Shown: in pieces, positions 46,014 through 56,800 of the stretch
How positions within the stretch are numbered: the stretch's first letter is position 1
Layout: every line of letters starts with the position of its first letter
Origin: Mycobacteroides abscessus ATCC 19977
GTDB taxonomy: Bacteria; Actinomycetota; Actinomycetes; Mycobacteriales; Mycobacteriaceae
Assembly: GCF_000069185.1 (NCBI RefSeq)
Contig: NC_010397.1
Span: forward strand, 4,092,001-4,156,000
Length of the DNA stretch: 64,000 nucleotides
Reading direction: 5' to 3'
The notes under the pieces: generated by a model
What the model was told of the DNA's origin: nothing
Seen by the model: the letters and a program-made list of their open reading frames with translations, nothing else
Databases searched by the model: none
Program-made: the position numbers and the translations under genes

Positions 46014-46883
46014 CTACTTGGCCTTGTACTCGTAGAACCCGACGCCGCTCTTCTTACCGAGACGGCCCGCTTCCACCATCCGCAGCAGCAGCGGCGGTGC
46101 GGCGTACAGCGGCTCCTTGTACTCGTCGTACATCGAATCGGCGATGAGCTTCAACGTGTCGAGGCCGACGAGATCCGACAACCGCAGCGGGCCCATCGGG
46201 TGCGACAGGCCCGCGACGACCGCCTTGTCGATGTCTTCGACTGTGGCGAAACCAGATTCGGCCATACGGATGGCGGCCAGCAGGTAAGGCACCAGCAGGA
46301 AGTTGACCACGAAGCCGGAACGATCGGCGGCGCGCACCACCTGCTTGCCCAGCACCTCGCTCGCGAAGGCCTCGGTGCGGGCGGCGGCCTCGGGAGTGGT
46401 GACGAGAGTCGAGATCAACTCGACGAGCGGCAGCACCGGCACCGGGTTGAAGAAGTGCAGCCCGAGCACGCGTCCCGGGTTTTTGGTCGCCGCGGCGATC
46501 TTCATGATCGGGATGCTGGAGGTATTGGACGCCAGCACCGCATCGGGATCCGTGATCACCTCATCGAGCTTGGCGAAGATCGAGGACTTGATGGACTCGT
46601 CCTCGATGACGGCCTCGATGACGAGCTGACGATCGGCGAAATCGGCCAGGTCGGTGGTGAACTTCAGGTTGGCGACGGCGGCATCGCGCTCGCGCTCGGT
46701 GATCTTCCCGGCGGAGACGCCGCGGTCGAGCGACTTGGTGATTCGATCGCGCCCGGCGGTGGTGAGCGCCTCGGTGGTCTCGAACACCAGCACGTCGACA
46801 CCGGCACGTGCCGATACCTCGGCGATACCCGCGCCCATCTGCCCCGCGCCGATAACCCCTACGCGCGTGATTCCGTCCGTCAT
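46014..46883 (-). CDS. fadB2: 3-hydroxyacyl/3-hydroxybutyryl-CoA dehydrogenase FadB2
   Basis: NAD-dependent dehydrogenase of 289 residues. Motifs: GVIGAGQMGAGIAEV, EAVIEDESIKSSIF, LASNTSSIPIMKIA and LGLHFFNPVPVLPLVE with the catalytic His. In beta-oxidation and butanoate metabolism it oxidises 3-hydroxybutyryl-CoA. AGGGAG lies 10 nt before ATG 46883. It is next to icl1, as in Rv0467-Rv0468. Confidence 0.96.
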   Translation of the reverse strand: MTDGITRVGVIGAGQMGAGIAEVSARAGVDVLVFETTEALTTAGRDRITKSLDRGVSAGKITERERDAAVANLKFTTDLADFADRQLVIEAVIEDESIKSSIFAKLDEVITDPDAVLASNTSSIPIMKIAAATKNPGRVLGLHFFNPVPVLPLVELISTLVTTPEAAARTEAFASEVLGKQVVRAADRSGFVVNFLLVPYLLAAIRMAESGFATVEDIDKAVVAGLSHPMGPLRLSDLVGLDTLKLIADSMYDEYKEPLYAAPPLLLRMVEAGRLGKKSGVGFYEYKAK

Positions 46884-46963
46884 CTTCGTACTACTCCCTG
46901 AACATCGTTGTTAGTTTTGGCTTTACCTGATGGTCTTCGCCCGAGCGGCTCATCCATCCAGCA

Positions 46964-47003
46964 CACAGGCCCCGCCCAACGGGATACGTGGGCGGGGCCT
47001 GTG
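46964..47003 (-). terminator. 15-bp terminator hairpin downstream of icl1
   Basis: Arms 46964-46978 and 46989-47003 (core GGCCCCGCCCA) are perfectly complementary over 15 bp with a 10-nt loop, 107 bases after the icl1 stop. No T-run follows, as is common in mycobacteria. Confidence 0.65.
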
Positions 47004-47109
47004 CTGTCAACTCAGTGGGTCACACCGAGAGTCTTGACGTGGGCGCGTGGCCCGGCTTGAGGAAGTGGCTTAGTGGCTTCAGCCGCTGGGTTCCACCTCG
47101 CCTGACGGC

Positions 47110-48402
47110 TTAGTGGAACTGGCCCTCTTCGGTCGAGCCCTTCAGCGCCGCGGTCGAGGTGTTCGGGTCGACCGTGGTGGCGATCTTGTCGAAGTAACCG
47201 GCGCCAACCTCGCGCTGGTGCTTGGTGGCGGTGTAGCCACGCGCCTCGGAAGCGAACTCACGCTCCTGCAGGTCGACGTAGGCCGTCATGCCCTCGCGGG
47301 CGTAACCGTAGGCCAGGTCGAACATCGAGTAGTTCAGGGCGTGGAAGCCGGCCAGGGTGATGAACTGGAACTTGAAGCCCATGGCACCCAGTTCCTTCTG
47401 GAACTTGGCGATGGTCGAGTCGTCCAGGTGCTGCTTCCAGTTGAAGGACGGGCTGCAGTTGTAGGACAGCAGCTGGTCCGGGAAGTCGGCCTTGACAGCC
47501 TCAGCGAACTTGCGAGCGACCTCGAGATCCGGCACACCGGTCTCCATCCAGATGAGGTCGGCGTACGGAGCGTATGCCTTGGCGCGCGCGATACAGGGCT
47601 CGATGCCCTTCTGCACGTTGTAGAAGCCCTCGGAGGTGCGCTCACCGGTGACGAACGGCTTGTCGCGCTCATCCACATCGGAGGTGATGAGGGTGGCGGC
47701 CTCGGCATCGGTGCGGGCGATGACGACGGTCGGGGTGTTGGCGACGTCGGCGGCCAGGCGAGCAGAGGTCAGGGTGCGGATGTGCTGCTGGGTGGGGATC
47801 AGCACCTTGCCACCGAGGTGGCCGCACTTCTTCTCCGAGGCCAGCTGGTCCTCCCAGTGGGTACCGGCGGCACCCGCGGCGATCATGGCCTTCTGCAGTT
47901 CGTAGACGTTCAGCGCGCCACCGAAGCCGGCCTCACCGTCAGCGACGATCGGCACGAGCCAGTTGTCGACACTGGTGTCGCCCTCGACGCGGGCGATCTC
48001 GTCGGCACGCAGCAGGGCGTTGTTGATGCGGCGAACCACGGCCGGCACCGAGTTGGCCGGGTACAGGCTCTGGTCCGGGTAGGTGTGGCCGGAAAGGTTG
48101 GCGTCACCGGCGACCTGCCAACCGGACAGGTAGATGGCCTTGAGGCCGGCGCGGACCTGCTGCACGGCCATGTTGCCGGTCAGGGCACCCAGCGCGTTGA
48201 TGTACGAGTCGTCGTCCTTGCTGACGGCGTCCCACAGGATCTCGGCGCCACGGCGGGCAAGGGTGTTCTCCTCGACGACGCTGCCCTGCAGCTCCTCAAC
48301 CTGGGCGGCGGTGTAGTCGCGGGTGATGCCCTTCCAGCGGGGGTTGGTGTCCCAGTCCTGCTGGATTTCGGCCGCGGTGCGCGGCTTGCCGACATTCGAC
48401 AT
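47110..48402 (-). CDS. icl1: Isocitrate lyase
   Basis: Glyoxylate-shunt and methylcitrate-cycle enzyme of 430 residues that splits isocitrate to succinate and glyoxylate. Motifs: [14 protein letters not shown] with the catalytic [26 protein letters not shown] (about residues 152-172), [14 protein letters not shown] and [13 protein letters not shown]. The start is ATG 48402, with GAGGAG 5 nt upstream. It is of the short (Icl1) class. In M. tuberculosis icl1 is adjacent to fadB2 and Rv0466, as here. The 283-bp upstream gap must hold its promoter. Confidence 0.97.
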   Translation of the reverse strand: MSNVGKPRTAAEIQQDWDTNPRWKGITRDYTAAQVEELQGSVVEENTLARRGAEILWDAVSKDDDSYINALGALTGNMAVQQVRAGLKAIYLSGWQVAGDANLSGHTYPDQSLYPANSVPAVVRRINNALLRADEIARVEGDTSVDNWLVPIVADGEAGFGGALNVYELQKAMIAAGAAGTHWEDQLASEKKCGHLGGKVLIPTQQHIRTLTSARLAADVANTPTVVIARTDAEAATLITSDVDERDKPFVTGERTSEGFYNVQKGIEPCIARAKAYAPYADLIWMETGVPDLEVARKFAEAVKADFPDQLLSYNCSPSFNWKQHLDDSTIAKFQKELGAMGFKFQFITLAGFHALNYSMFDLAYGYAREGMTAYVDLQEREFASEARGYTATKHQREVGAGYFDKIATTVDPNTSTAALKGSTEEGQFH

Positions 48403-48685
48403 TGGTACTCCTCTGTTACTTGCCCTGACGTTTGGCTGTCCGATTTTCTGCCACGGACAGATTGTTAACGCTCAGGCACGTTCACTGCGTTGACTGTTAC
48501 GACGATGTCACAGACCATATGCGCAGGTCCACCCGTTCCCGATGCCAATTTTCGCTAGGCATTGACAGCCTTTTGCTAACCTTGCGAAGCGGCTAATCGT
48601 ACGCCCGTACTGTTGCTACCGACCGGTAACCAACAATCCCCTGTTCAGAACGCTCGTACTGTTAAACGACCGACGCCGCGTCTAG

Positions 48686-49486
48686 TTATCGAGCGAATAT
48701 CGAGGCGAGGGCCTTCACTTCGTCGCCAACGACATATGTGAGCGTTGTAACACCGCGACCCGGGACACCGAACTCGGTTCCGTCCTCGTAGACGTTGGTG
48801 ATGATCTCGAGCTTGTCCCCCAGCGAAACCGCGGAGTCGTGCTCGAGGCATACCCGGAACGGCGCGGACCGGGTCTCGGATTCCCTGGAGAGGTGATCTT
48901 CCACGATGCTCCAGTAGACGGAGTTATTCATGTGGTCGAACAGATCCATGTCGGTGAAGCGCACGGGGAAGTCCCGGATGTCCGTCGCGGTGTCGCGGCT
49001 CCCGGGCTTGTTGTAAGGCTTCCAACGCAACCGGCCCACATCGGTCGTGGACGCGACGGTGGCGAGGAAGTCGTCGTCGATACGCGCCGGCCCCTGGGTC
49101 TCGCTGCTGACGTGAATCCAGAACGCTTCCGATTCGACGAGCCCGCCATCGCGTCCATCCAGCCGTACCCGCATCTGACACCACCGGTTGGAGGTGGCCG
49201 AACACCACCGGCGCAGCCACAGCGCTTCCTTGAAGTCGATCGGCTTGATGACATCGATCATGGTGCGACGCACGATCCACAGCGGGTGGGTCTCCTCGGC
49301 CTCCACTCCCCGCAGGTGATCCTGGCCGATGTCCTGGATATGCCGGGCAGCCCCGTCCAGCCGTAGTCGCCCGCCGGAGTCGACGTCTGCCATCCGCACC
49401 GGCCAGCGGGCCTCGTAGACGTGGGGATGCGCGTGGGGCACGGGCATCATGTCCTTGTCGAGGCCCATACTCGGTTCGGTGCTCAC
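48686..49486 (-). CDS. Acyl-ACP thioesterase-like protein (Rv0466-like)
   Basis: A 266-residue double hot-dog thioesterase of the FatA/FatB family: YEARWPVRMADVDSGGRLRLDG and HIQDIGQDHLRGVE at the N-terminus, DFKEALWLRRWC, and the second-domain RFTDMDLFDHMNNSVYWSIVED with the Asn/His-like active residues. It hydrolyses acyl-ACP. GTG 49486 is taken as the start; ATG 49468 is also in frame. Function in mycobacteria is not established. Position next to icl1 matches Rv0466. Confidence 0.88.
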   Translation of the reverse strand: MSTEPSMGLDKDMMPVPHAHPHVYEARWPVRMADVDSGGRLRLDGAARHIQDIGQDHLRGVEAEETHPLWIVRRTMIDVIKPIDFKEALWLRRWCSATSNRWCQMRVRLDGRDGGLVESEAFWIHVSSETQGPARIDDDFLATVASTTDVGRLRWKPYNKPGSRDTATDIRDFPVRFTDMDLFDHMNNSVYWSIVEDHLSRESETRSAPFRVCLEHDSAVSLGDKLEIITNVYEDGTEFGVPGRGVTTLTYVVGDEVKALASIFAR

Positions 49487-49887
49487 GACCCGATCATCAC
49501 ACACCTGCCGGTTGCGGCGGTGAAGCGCTCAGGCCGAGACGATAGGTGCGGCAAGATCTGCCACATCCGTCGCGGCTGCTGCGGGCGTCCGCCGCTGAAA
49601 TCCGACAAGAGCTGCGGCACAGGCGAAATCGAATCCGGACACATCCAACTGCCGTGGATCCCTAAGAACCCGACGGGATTCAAACCCGCCACCCATGCAT
49701 GAGCAGTTAACCGATCCGCACCCGGCCGCACCACCACCGTACTGTTGTTCATCAGGAACTGCACGAGTATTTCGCCTGTCGCCCAAGGGATTATTTGCGC
49801 AGTACGCAAACGGCACGCAGCCGGACCGCGATAACGGCCACCGGAGCCCTAGCGAAAGATGCTCCGGACCGGCTGGATCGCAGTCGG
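49487..49887. other. 401-bp region between the thioesterase gene and gap
   Basis: I see no convincing gene. Open frames on both strands are short and translate to low-complexity or Arg-rich sequence. The only structure of note is CGGGTTTGAATCCCG on the minus strand near 49675-49690, which looks like a tRNA T-arm (GFESR in translation) but lacks the C of the T-loop and any matching acceptor or anticodon arm. Confidence 0.5.
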
Positions 49888-50691
49888 TCAGACGAGACCG
49901 ACTCCGGTGAGCACCTGCCAGATTCCGACCACCGCGAACAGGACCAGCAACACCAACTGCCGATGGGACAGTGCCCAGTTATGAATCGGTTCGAGCACGG
50001 CCTGGGTCCGCGCCGGGGCGATCACATAGCTGATGAGCGCGATCTCGAAAACCGCGAGCATGGTGAAGACGAAGACGACGGCCGCGATGACCTGCGTGCT
50101 CATCGCGGTACCGGAACCCACGATGATGGTGTCCACCAGCAGAACCAATGGTGGCGGCGGCATGTATCCGATTCCGAGTACCAGTGCCACCCACAGCGCA
50201 CCGTTCTCCCAGGCGCCCTTGCCTCGGTGAAGAAGGCGCTGAAATGTCGAGCCGAGGTAAGAAACAGCACCCCTGATTCGGCCCACCGGCCGGGCTTCGA
50301 CCGCTGGTGCCTCCGAGTCCAGTACCAAGACCGACGAATCGCCGCCCGCCCCCGTCGCCACAGGCTGGTTCTCACGCTGGCGGGACCGGAGCCGTGTCGC
50401 TATCCACACGGCTATGACGACACAGAGCACGCCGGTGCCGAGTTGAAGAGGCTTGATGGACGAACCTGGGTCCGCGGTCGCAAGATTCTTTGCGAAGGAC
50501 GCGAAACTCGGGACCATGTGCAGGGCGAAAAGTGCGATCACAAATGACGGCACATTGACCACCAGCGCACCAACCCAGAACGCCAGCAGGTTCTGCACGG
50601 GGCGGGGTCGCGAAATCACCACAAGGATCAAACCGAGCAGCACCGGGTTCAGTGACATCAAAAATGCCAAACCCAATAATTCCCGCCACAT
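49888..50691 (-). CDS. gap: Glycopeptidolipid surface-addressing membrane protein Gap
   Basis: Integral membrane protein of 267 residues of the Gap/Sap family, with about six hydrophobic segments: LGLAFLMSLNPVLLGLILVVI, LLAFWVGALVVNVPSFVIAL, LQLGTGVLCVVIAVWIA, YMPPPPLVLLVDTIIVG, and two C-terminal ones. The SLNP and PPPPLV motifs are typical. Gap is needed to bring GPL to the cell surface. ATG 50691 is chosen; TAGGGT (50704-50699) ends 7 nt upstream, so it can have its own leaderless transcript besides read-through from mps2 163 bp upstream. Confidence 0.93.
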   Translation of the reverse strand: MWRELLGLAFLMSLNPVLLGLILVVISRPRPVQNLLAFWVGALVVNVPSFVIALFALHMVPSFASFAKNLATADPGSSIKPLQLGTGVLCVVIAVWIATRLRSRQRENQPVATGAGGDSSVLVLDSEAPAVEARPVGRIRGAVSYLGSTFQRLLHRGKGAWENGALWVALVLGIGYMPPPPLVLLVDTIIVGSGTAMSTQVIAAVVFVFTMLAVFEIALISYVIAPARTQAVLEPIHNWALSHRQLVLLVLFAVVGIWQVLTGVGLV

Positions 50692-50704
50692 ATCCCTAAC
50701 CCTA
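50692..50704 (-). promoter_or_regulatory. Leaderless promoter (-10 TAGGGT) of gap
   Basis: TAGGGT (50704-50699) ends 7 nt before ATG 50691. It suggests gap can be transcribed apart from mps1-mps2. Confidence 0.45.
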
Positions 50705-50853
50705 CCTCGTTTGCTCGCGAATGACATCTCCTACCGAATCAGCCCGAATTACGCTGGGCGCGTTCAATAGACATGTATTCATCCCGACCCGAAGTGGCTG
50801 GATTCAATTAACCATCACGGGAATTGCATCGCGGCGTCATCCGCTACCGCACG

Positions 50854-53800
50854 TTAAAGCAACCCATGCAATTGAAGGTCACTCGCATATTTTGCGATGA
50901 TCGGCGCCGATACCTGCGGAATATCGTGGTCGGAACCGATTTTCGCCTTCCGGACGGCCGCGTGAAAACGGTCTGCCGGTGCCATTGGCCCCCGCACGGG
51001 TTCCGGCGGCTGACCATCCCAACCGTGGTCCTGCAGGATCTTCAGCATCTGCAACACCGACCCCTGGCGCTGGTGATCGGGCAAGGCGTGCAGACGAGCC
51101 TCGAACTGCCGCACCCACTCGCCGAAATCGTCAATGCGTTCGATCGGATGACCGGCTTCGATCAACCAGTCGACGTACTCGTCGATCCCGATGCCGTCGT
51201 CATGCGGATTCATCACGTGGTAGGTCTCAAAATCCGCAGATCCGTCGAATGAGCCGGCGGCACCGCCTCCCAGGGCCGTGATCGCCTCCGCCACAAATTC
51301 CACCGGCAGCCCGTCGAAGTGCGCGCGCTGCCGATTCCCGTCGGCATCGAGCTGGTAAACGGAGTACGGCGCCACTCCCGTCGCGACGACGCTGAGCACC
51401 ATGCGGGCCACCGTGTCCGAAGCGTTCACCTGACCGGCATAGCTCGTGTCAACCATGATCATCCCGGAACGGAACACCTTGACCGGCAACCCAACCTGCT
51501 CATGAGCTTCCCGCAGCAGCACCTCGCCCGCCCACTTGCTATTGCCGTACCCATTGGCGTAACTGCCATCGGACGGCCTGGTCGCGCTGATGACTCGAAT
51601 ATCGGCGTCTTCGCGGAATACCGACTTCTCGATCTCACGGCCCACATCGGCCGTCGAAATGTAGGTGTATGGCTTGAGTTTTGTTGTCAGCGCAAACCGG
51701 ATGAGTTCGGCCGTGCCCACCACATTGGGCCCGAACAGCTCGCTATACGGCAGCACGCTGTTGACCAGTGCCGCAGAATCGACAATCAGGTCGACGGTAT
51801 CGGCCAGCCTCTGCCAAGTGTCCTGATCCAGCCCGAGGCTGGGTTCGGCCTTGTCTCCGGCGATCACCTGTAGCCGGTCGGCCGCCAGCGCCTCGTACAC
51901 CCGGATGAGTTCCGGGTCACCGCTGTCGAATGTCTTGTCCAGACGCCGGCGTGCCTCTTCGTCAGACTTGGCCCGCACTAAGCAGATCAGTGTGCCGTCG
52001 ACCTGCTCCAACTCCCTGAGCCATTGCAGCACCAGATACCGCCCCAGAAAGCCGGTGGCTCCCGTCAACAGCACCGTCCGCGCTGTCGCTTCGGCGCGCG
52101 GCAGCGTCGGGGCCTTCTGCAGCGTGGCCTCATCGATGAATTTATCCAGGGTGAGGTCACTGGCCCTCACCTCGGTGGCGCCCGGTCCGTGCACGGAGGC
52201 ATAGGTCGGCCCATTGGCCGGTGCACCCGCGGCGCCATCCAAATACCCACTCAGGCTTCGCACAGAGGGTGCCTCGAACAGCGTCCTTACCGCCAACTGG
52301 GCGTCGAACGACGTGTTGATCGCGGCAACCACGCGCATCGCCGAGATCGAATCACCACCGAGATCGAAGAACGAATCATCGGTACCGACGCGCTCGACTC
52401 CCAGCACCTGGGCGTAGATGCCAGCAACCGCCTCTTCCACCGCATTGGCCGGGGCCCGATAGCGGGCCGCATCGTCGTATTCGGGCGCGGGCAGTGCTCG
52501 CTTGTCGAGCTTGCCGTTCACCGTCAGTGGCAATGCTTCCAACCGCACCAAGGCGGCAGGAACCATATAGGGAGGCAGTCGTTTCGCCAATGCTGCGCGC
52601 AGCTCGGCCGGCTCGCCCGTTCCGATGAAGTACCCGACCAGACGCTTGTCGCCAGGTCGATCCTCGCGGGCGATCACCGCTGCCTGCTCCACGCCATCCA
52701 CGTCGGCAAGTGCCGCCTGGATCTCACCCAATTCAATGCGGAAGCCGCGTATCTTGACCTGTTCATCGGCCCGGCCCAAATACTCGAGCTGTCCAACCGA
52801 AGACTCCGACACGCCCCAGCGCACCAGGTCTCCGGTGCGATACATGCGGGTTCCGGGCTCGCCGAACGGGCAGGCGACAAAACGTGCGGCGGTGAGGGCT
52901 TGCCGCTTCACGTAACCGATGCCCACGCCAAGTCCCGCGACATACAACTCGCCGACCACACCCGGCGGCACCGGCCGCATCCACCTGTCCAGCACGAACA
53001 GCGCCGCGTCGGGCACGGGAACGCCGATCGGCACCACACCCGATCCAGCGATCAACTCGCCGAATGTGGCATAGATGGTCGTTTCAGTCGGCCCGTAACC
53101 GTTGATCATCACTCGTCCGGGCGCCCATCGGTCCACTACCTCGGTGGGGCAGGCTTCGCCCGCGACGACCAACGTCAGGTTGTTCAATCCCTCAGGCGAC
53201 AACATGCCGACCGCCGACGGAGTCTGGAACAGTACGGTGACTTTTTCCCGGATCAACAGATCACGGAAGTCATCGGGCGAGCGCACCACCGAATCCGGAA
53301 TGATCACCAATCTGCCGCCGTGCAGCAGCGCGCCGAAGATCTCCCAGACGGTGATGTCGAAGACCAGGGACCCGGCTTGGGTCCAGACCTCGCCGGGCCC
53401 GGTGGGCATATGGGTGAGCGGGAACTTGAGCGCCTGCGTCACGTTGCTGTGCGCGATCGCCACACCCTTGGGCACGCCGGTCGTTCCCGAGGTGTAGATC
53501 GTGTAGGCGATGTCATCGGGAGCCGGCGTGAGCAACGGCGTATGCCCATAGATGGCGCCGGTGGGGTCGTCCTCGGCATCATCGAACTGGACGACAGACA
53601 CTCCGGACCCATCGAATCGGGCGCGCAGTTCGGCGGTTGTGACGGCCGCGATCGGCACGGCATCGGAGAGCATGAACTCCAGCCGCGTGTCCGGCACGGA
53701 GGGATCGATCGGTAGATATGACGCGCCGGTCTTGAGGATCGCAAGAATCGCGATAATCGCCTCGTCGGAACGCGGCATCAACAGTGCCACCGACTCCCCT

Positions 53801-56800
53801 GGCGCCGCGCCGTAGACCGATAGCAGATTGGCCAATCGATTGGCGGCTTCGTCGAGCTCACCGTACGTCGTCGAGCGGCCTTCGAATGTCAGCGCCACCG
53901 CCTCCGGAGCGCGGTCGACCTGTTCGGCGAAAGCCTCCGGAATGGATAACACCGGCTCGGGTCCGCGCACCAGCACCTTGCGGTTACCCCAACCGTCGAG
54001 CTGCTTGTGTTCATCGGTCTGCAATACGTCCAGCGACGAAAGTCGTTGGTCCGCATCGGAAACCATGGAGACCAGCACTCGCTCGAACCGCTCGAACACT
54101 GCCTGGATGTCGTCCAGGCCGAACTTGTCCGTGTCGTACTCGACGCGAATCCCCAGCTCATGTCCCGGCAGCGCCATCACCGACAGCGGATAGTGGTTGT
54201 ACTCGCGAGTGACGAACTCGGTGATGGCCAGTTCCTGCACGCCCATGAACGCACTGGTGTCAATGGGGTAGCTCTCGTACAGGAAGAGGGTGTCGAACAG
54301 TTGTTCATGGCCTGCGACATGGTGAATCTCGTTGAGAGCCAGATGCTCATGCTCGATGGTGTCGTTGTGGGCACTCTGCAGCTGTCCCAATAGTTCTGCA
54401 ATCGTGGTGGAGGCGGTGGCACGCGCCCGCACTGGCACGGTGTTGATCAGCAATCCCACGATCGAGTCGGATCCGGCGAGCTCCGCGGGCCGGCCCGAAA
54501 CCGCGGTACCGAACGCGACATCGTCCTGACCGGTCAGCACCATGAGCAGTTGTGCCCACGCGGCCTGGAGCACGGTGCTGACTGTGGTGTGCTGGGAGCG
54601 TGCGAGATCGCCCAGGGCTTGGGTGGTCTCGGCGGACACCCGGTAAGACTCGACACCTCTGGCGCCAGGCGGCGCCGGCGGCGCGACAAGAGTCGGTGTG
54701 TCAAAGCCTTCCAGGACCTTGCCCCATGCCGTGCGCGCCGCATCGAGGTCCTGGTCCGCCAGCCAGCTGACGAAACTCCGGTACGACGACGGAGCCGGAA
54801 GTCGATGCCCGAAGTAACTGGCGAAGATCTCCTGCAACAGGATCGGCAGCGACCAGCCGTCGATCACCACGTGGTGGAACGTGAGGACGAACCGATGTTG
54901 GTTCCCCTCCGTGCGGATCAGTGCCGCGCGCAGCGTCGGCCGATCGGCGAGGTCGCAGACGGCGGCACGCTCGGCAGCGCACAAATGCTGAATCTCTTCA
55001 TCGGGAGTCAGGTCGTCACCGCGAAGATCGAGGTACCGCCACGCGATCACCGGATCAGCCAGAATCACCTGTACTGGATCACCGAACTGTGTGCAGAAGC
55101 GCGCGGCAAGATTGGGATGACGGCGCACCACGGTGTGTACCGCGTCGCGGAGCCGAAGCTGGTCGACAAGACCCGTCACGGTGATGTCGAGCTGCACTGC
55201 GTAGAAGTCGATTCCGGCCTCATCGCCTTCGAGCGCTCCCGCAGCGCGCGCGAATGTGGTGTGGAAAAGCAGACCTTCTTGTATGGGTGTCAGCGGCAGT
55301 ACGTCGACAATCTTGTGCTGCTCGTGCAGCTCATCGATCTGCTGCTGGCTCAGTTGAGCGGGAGCGATATCGGACGGGGTCAGTCCACCGCCGCCACCGC
55401 GGACGTACGCGCAGATGCCGGCCAGGGCCTCGAACCACAGCTGACTCAGCCGCTGCACCTGTGGTTCGGTGACCGACGAGGGTGCCCACGTCCAACCGGC
55501 GCGCAGATGTGGGCCGGCCTCCTCACCGAGGCCGCCCTCCACAATGCCCGCATTGAGGTCCACCGTGTACATCAGCGGCATGGACACCGACGAGGCAACG
55601 CCCGCCGACGAGAGGCTGTCCTCGTTGATGCGCCACAGGTCATCGGTGAGGTCGGCGGCACCGGCACCGAGGCGGCCCAGGTAGTTGAAGCCGATGGCCG
55701 GTTCCGGTCCGGACAGATCCACGTCCGGATTCAGGTAGCGCAGCAGTCCGTAAGTCAGCGGATCGGGAAGAGCCCGCAATTGTTCTTTGGCGCTCTTGAT
55801 GATTGGGCCTAGATCTGGGGACCCGTCGGCGATTTCCTTCCAGGAAAGTCCGCCGACGCTCAGGGACACCGGATACTTGGTGGTGAACCACCCGACAGTG
55901 CGTGACAGGTCGATATCCAGTCCGGCAACTCTGCCCAATTCCTCCTGGCGTCCGTGTCCTTCGACGCCGATACCGATCGAGGTGGTGTTGGAGTCCAGGA
56001 ATTCGTTCCATGCCAAACCGAACGCGATCAGCAGAATGTCTTGTACACCAGCATGAAACGCTGCCGGCACCTCACTGAGCAGCTCGCGGGTGGTATCGGC
56101 GTCGAGTGATACCGACAATGTCTTCGCGGTGGCGTAGGTATCCAGTCCGGGCATTACGGCGGGCAGTGCCGCCGGCACCGCGGTCACCTCGCGCCAGGCA
56201 TCGGCCGTTGCCACCACGTCCTGGGAACGCGCATGCTCGTCGAGTAGAGCGGCCCAACGGGCGAACGATGTCCCGCCCGCGGGCAGTTGGACCGGCTGTC
56301 CGCCATGGTGTTGCGCCCAGGCGATGTTCAGGTCTTCCAACAGAATTCGCCATGACACGCCATCGACAGCCAAATGGTGAATCATGAGAGCGAGCTGGCG
56401 GGAGTCGGGTACCCACACGGCACTCAATTGCGCACCGGCAGCCGGATTCAGGCGCGAGCGAGCCGCCACCAGCTCTGCGTCAGACAAGCTCTCTGCCACA
56501 CGCAGGCAGGCACGCGCGTCAACAGTGCCCGTATCCGGAACCAGAAGCGACCAACCGCCGGAGGCGTCGCCGCTCTCGGCACGCAACCTCAAAGTGGCAT
56601 GGCGGTCCAGGAGCGCCTGCAGGATGACGACGACATCATCCTCGGTTACCCCGACCGGAGCCTGTAGCACGATTGTCTGGTTGAACTGGTCTACGGGGCC
56701 CGGCACACCCTGCAACCAATGAATGATCGGAGTGGCCAGCACCGGGCCGATTCCGTCATCGACGATTCCGGCCCGGCCGTCCGAGAGGCTGGCCACCGCC

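Noticed and set aside
47113..48468. Long (451-codon) open frame on the plus strand opposite icl1
   Set aside because: It is the antisense of a strongly conserved gene, has the Val/Gly/Leu/Asp-rich composition typical of high-GC shadows, and has no ribosome site or domain.
48403..48685. RamB box (TTTGCAAA-type) before icl1
   Set aside because: TTTTGCTAACCTTGCGAAG has TTGC repeats but does not match the RamB consensus well, and no RamB gene is adjacent here.
49660..49760. Possible tRNA gene on the minus strand
   Set aside because: Only a T-arm look-alike is present. The T-loop lacks the conserved C and no acceptor, D or anticodon arm pairs with it.
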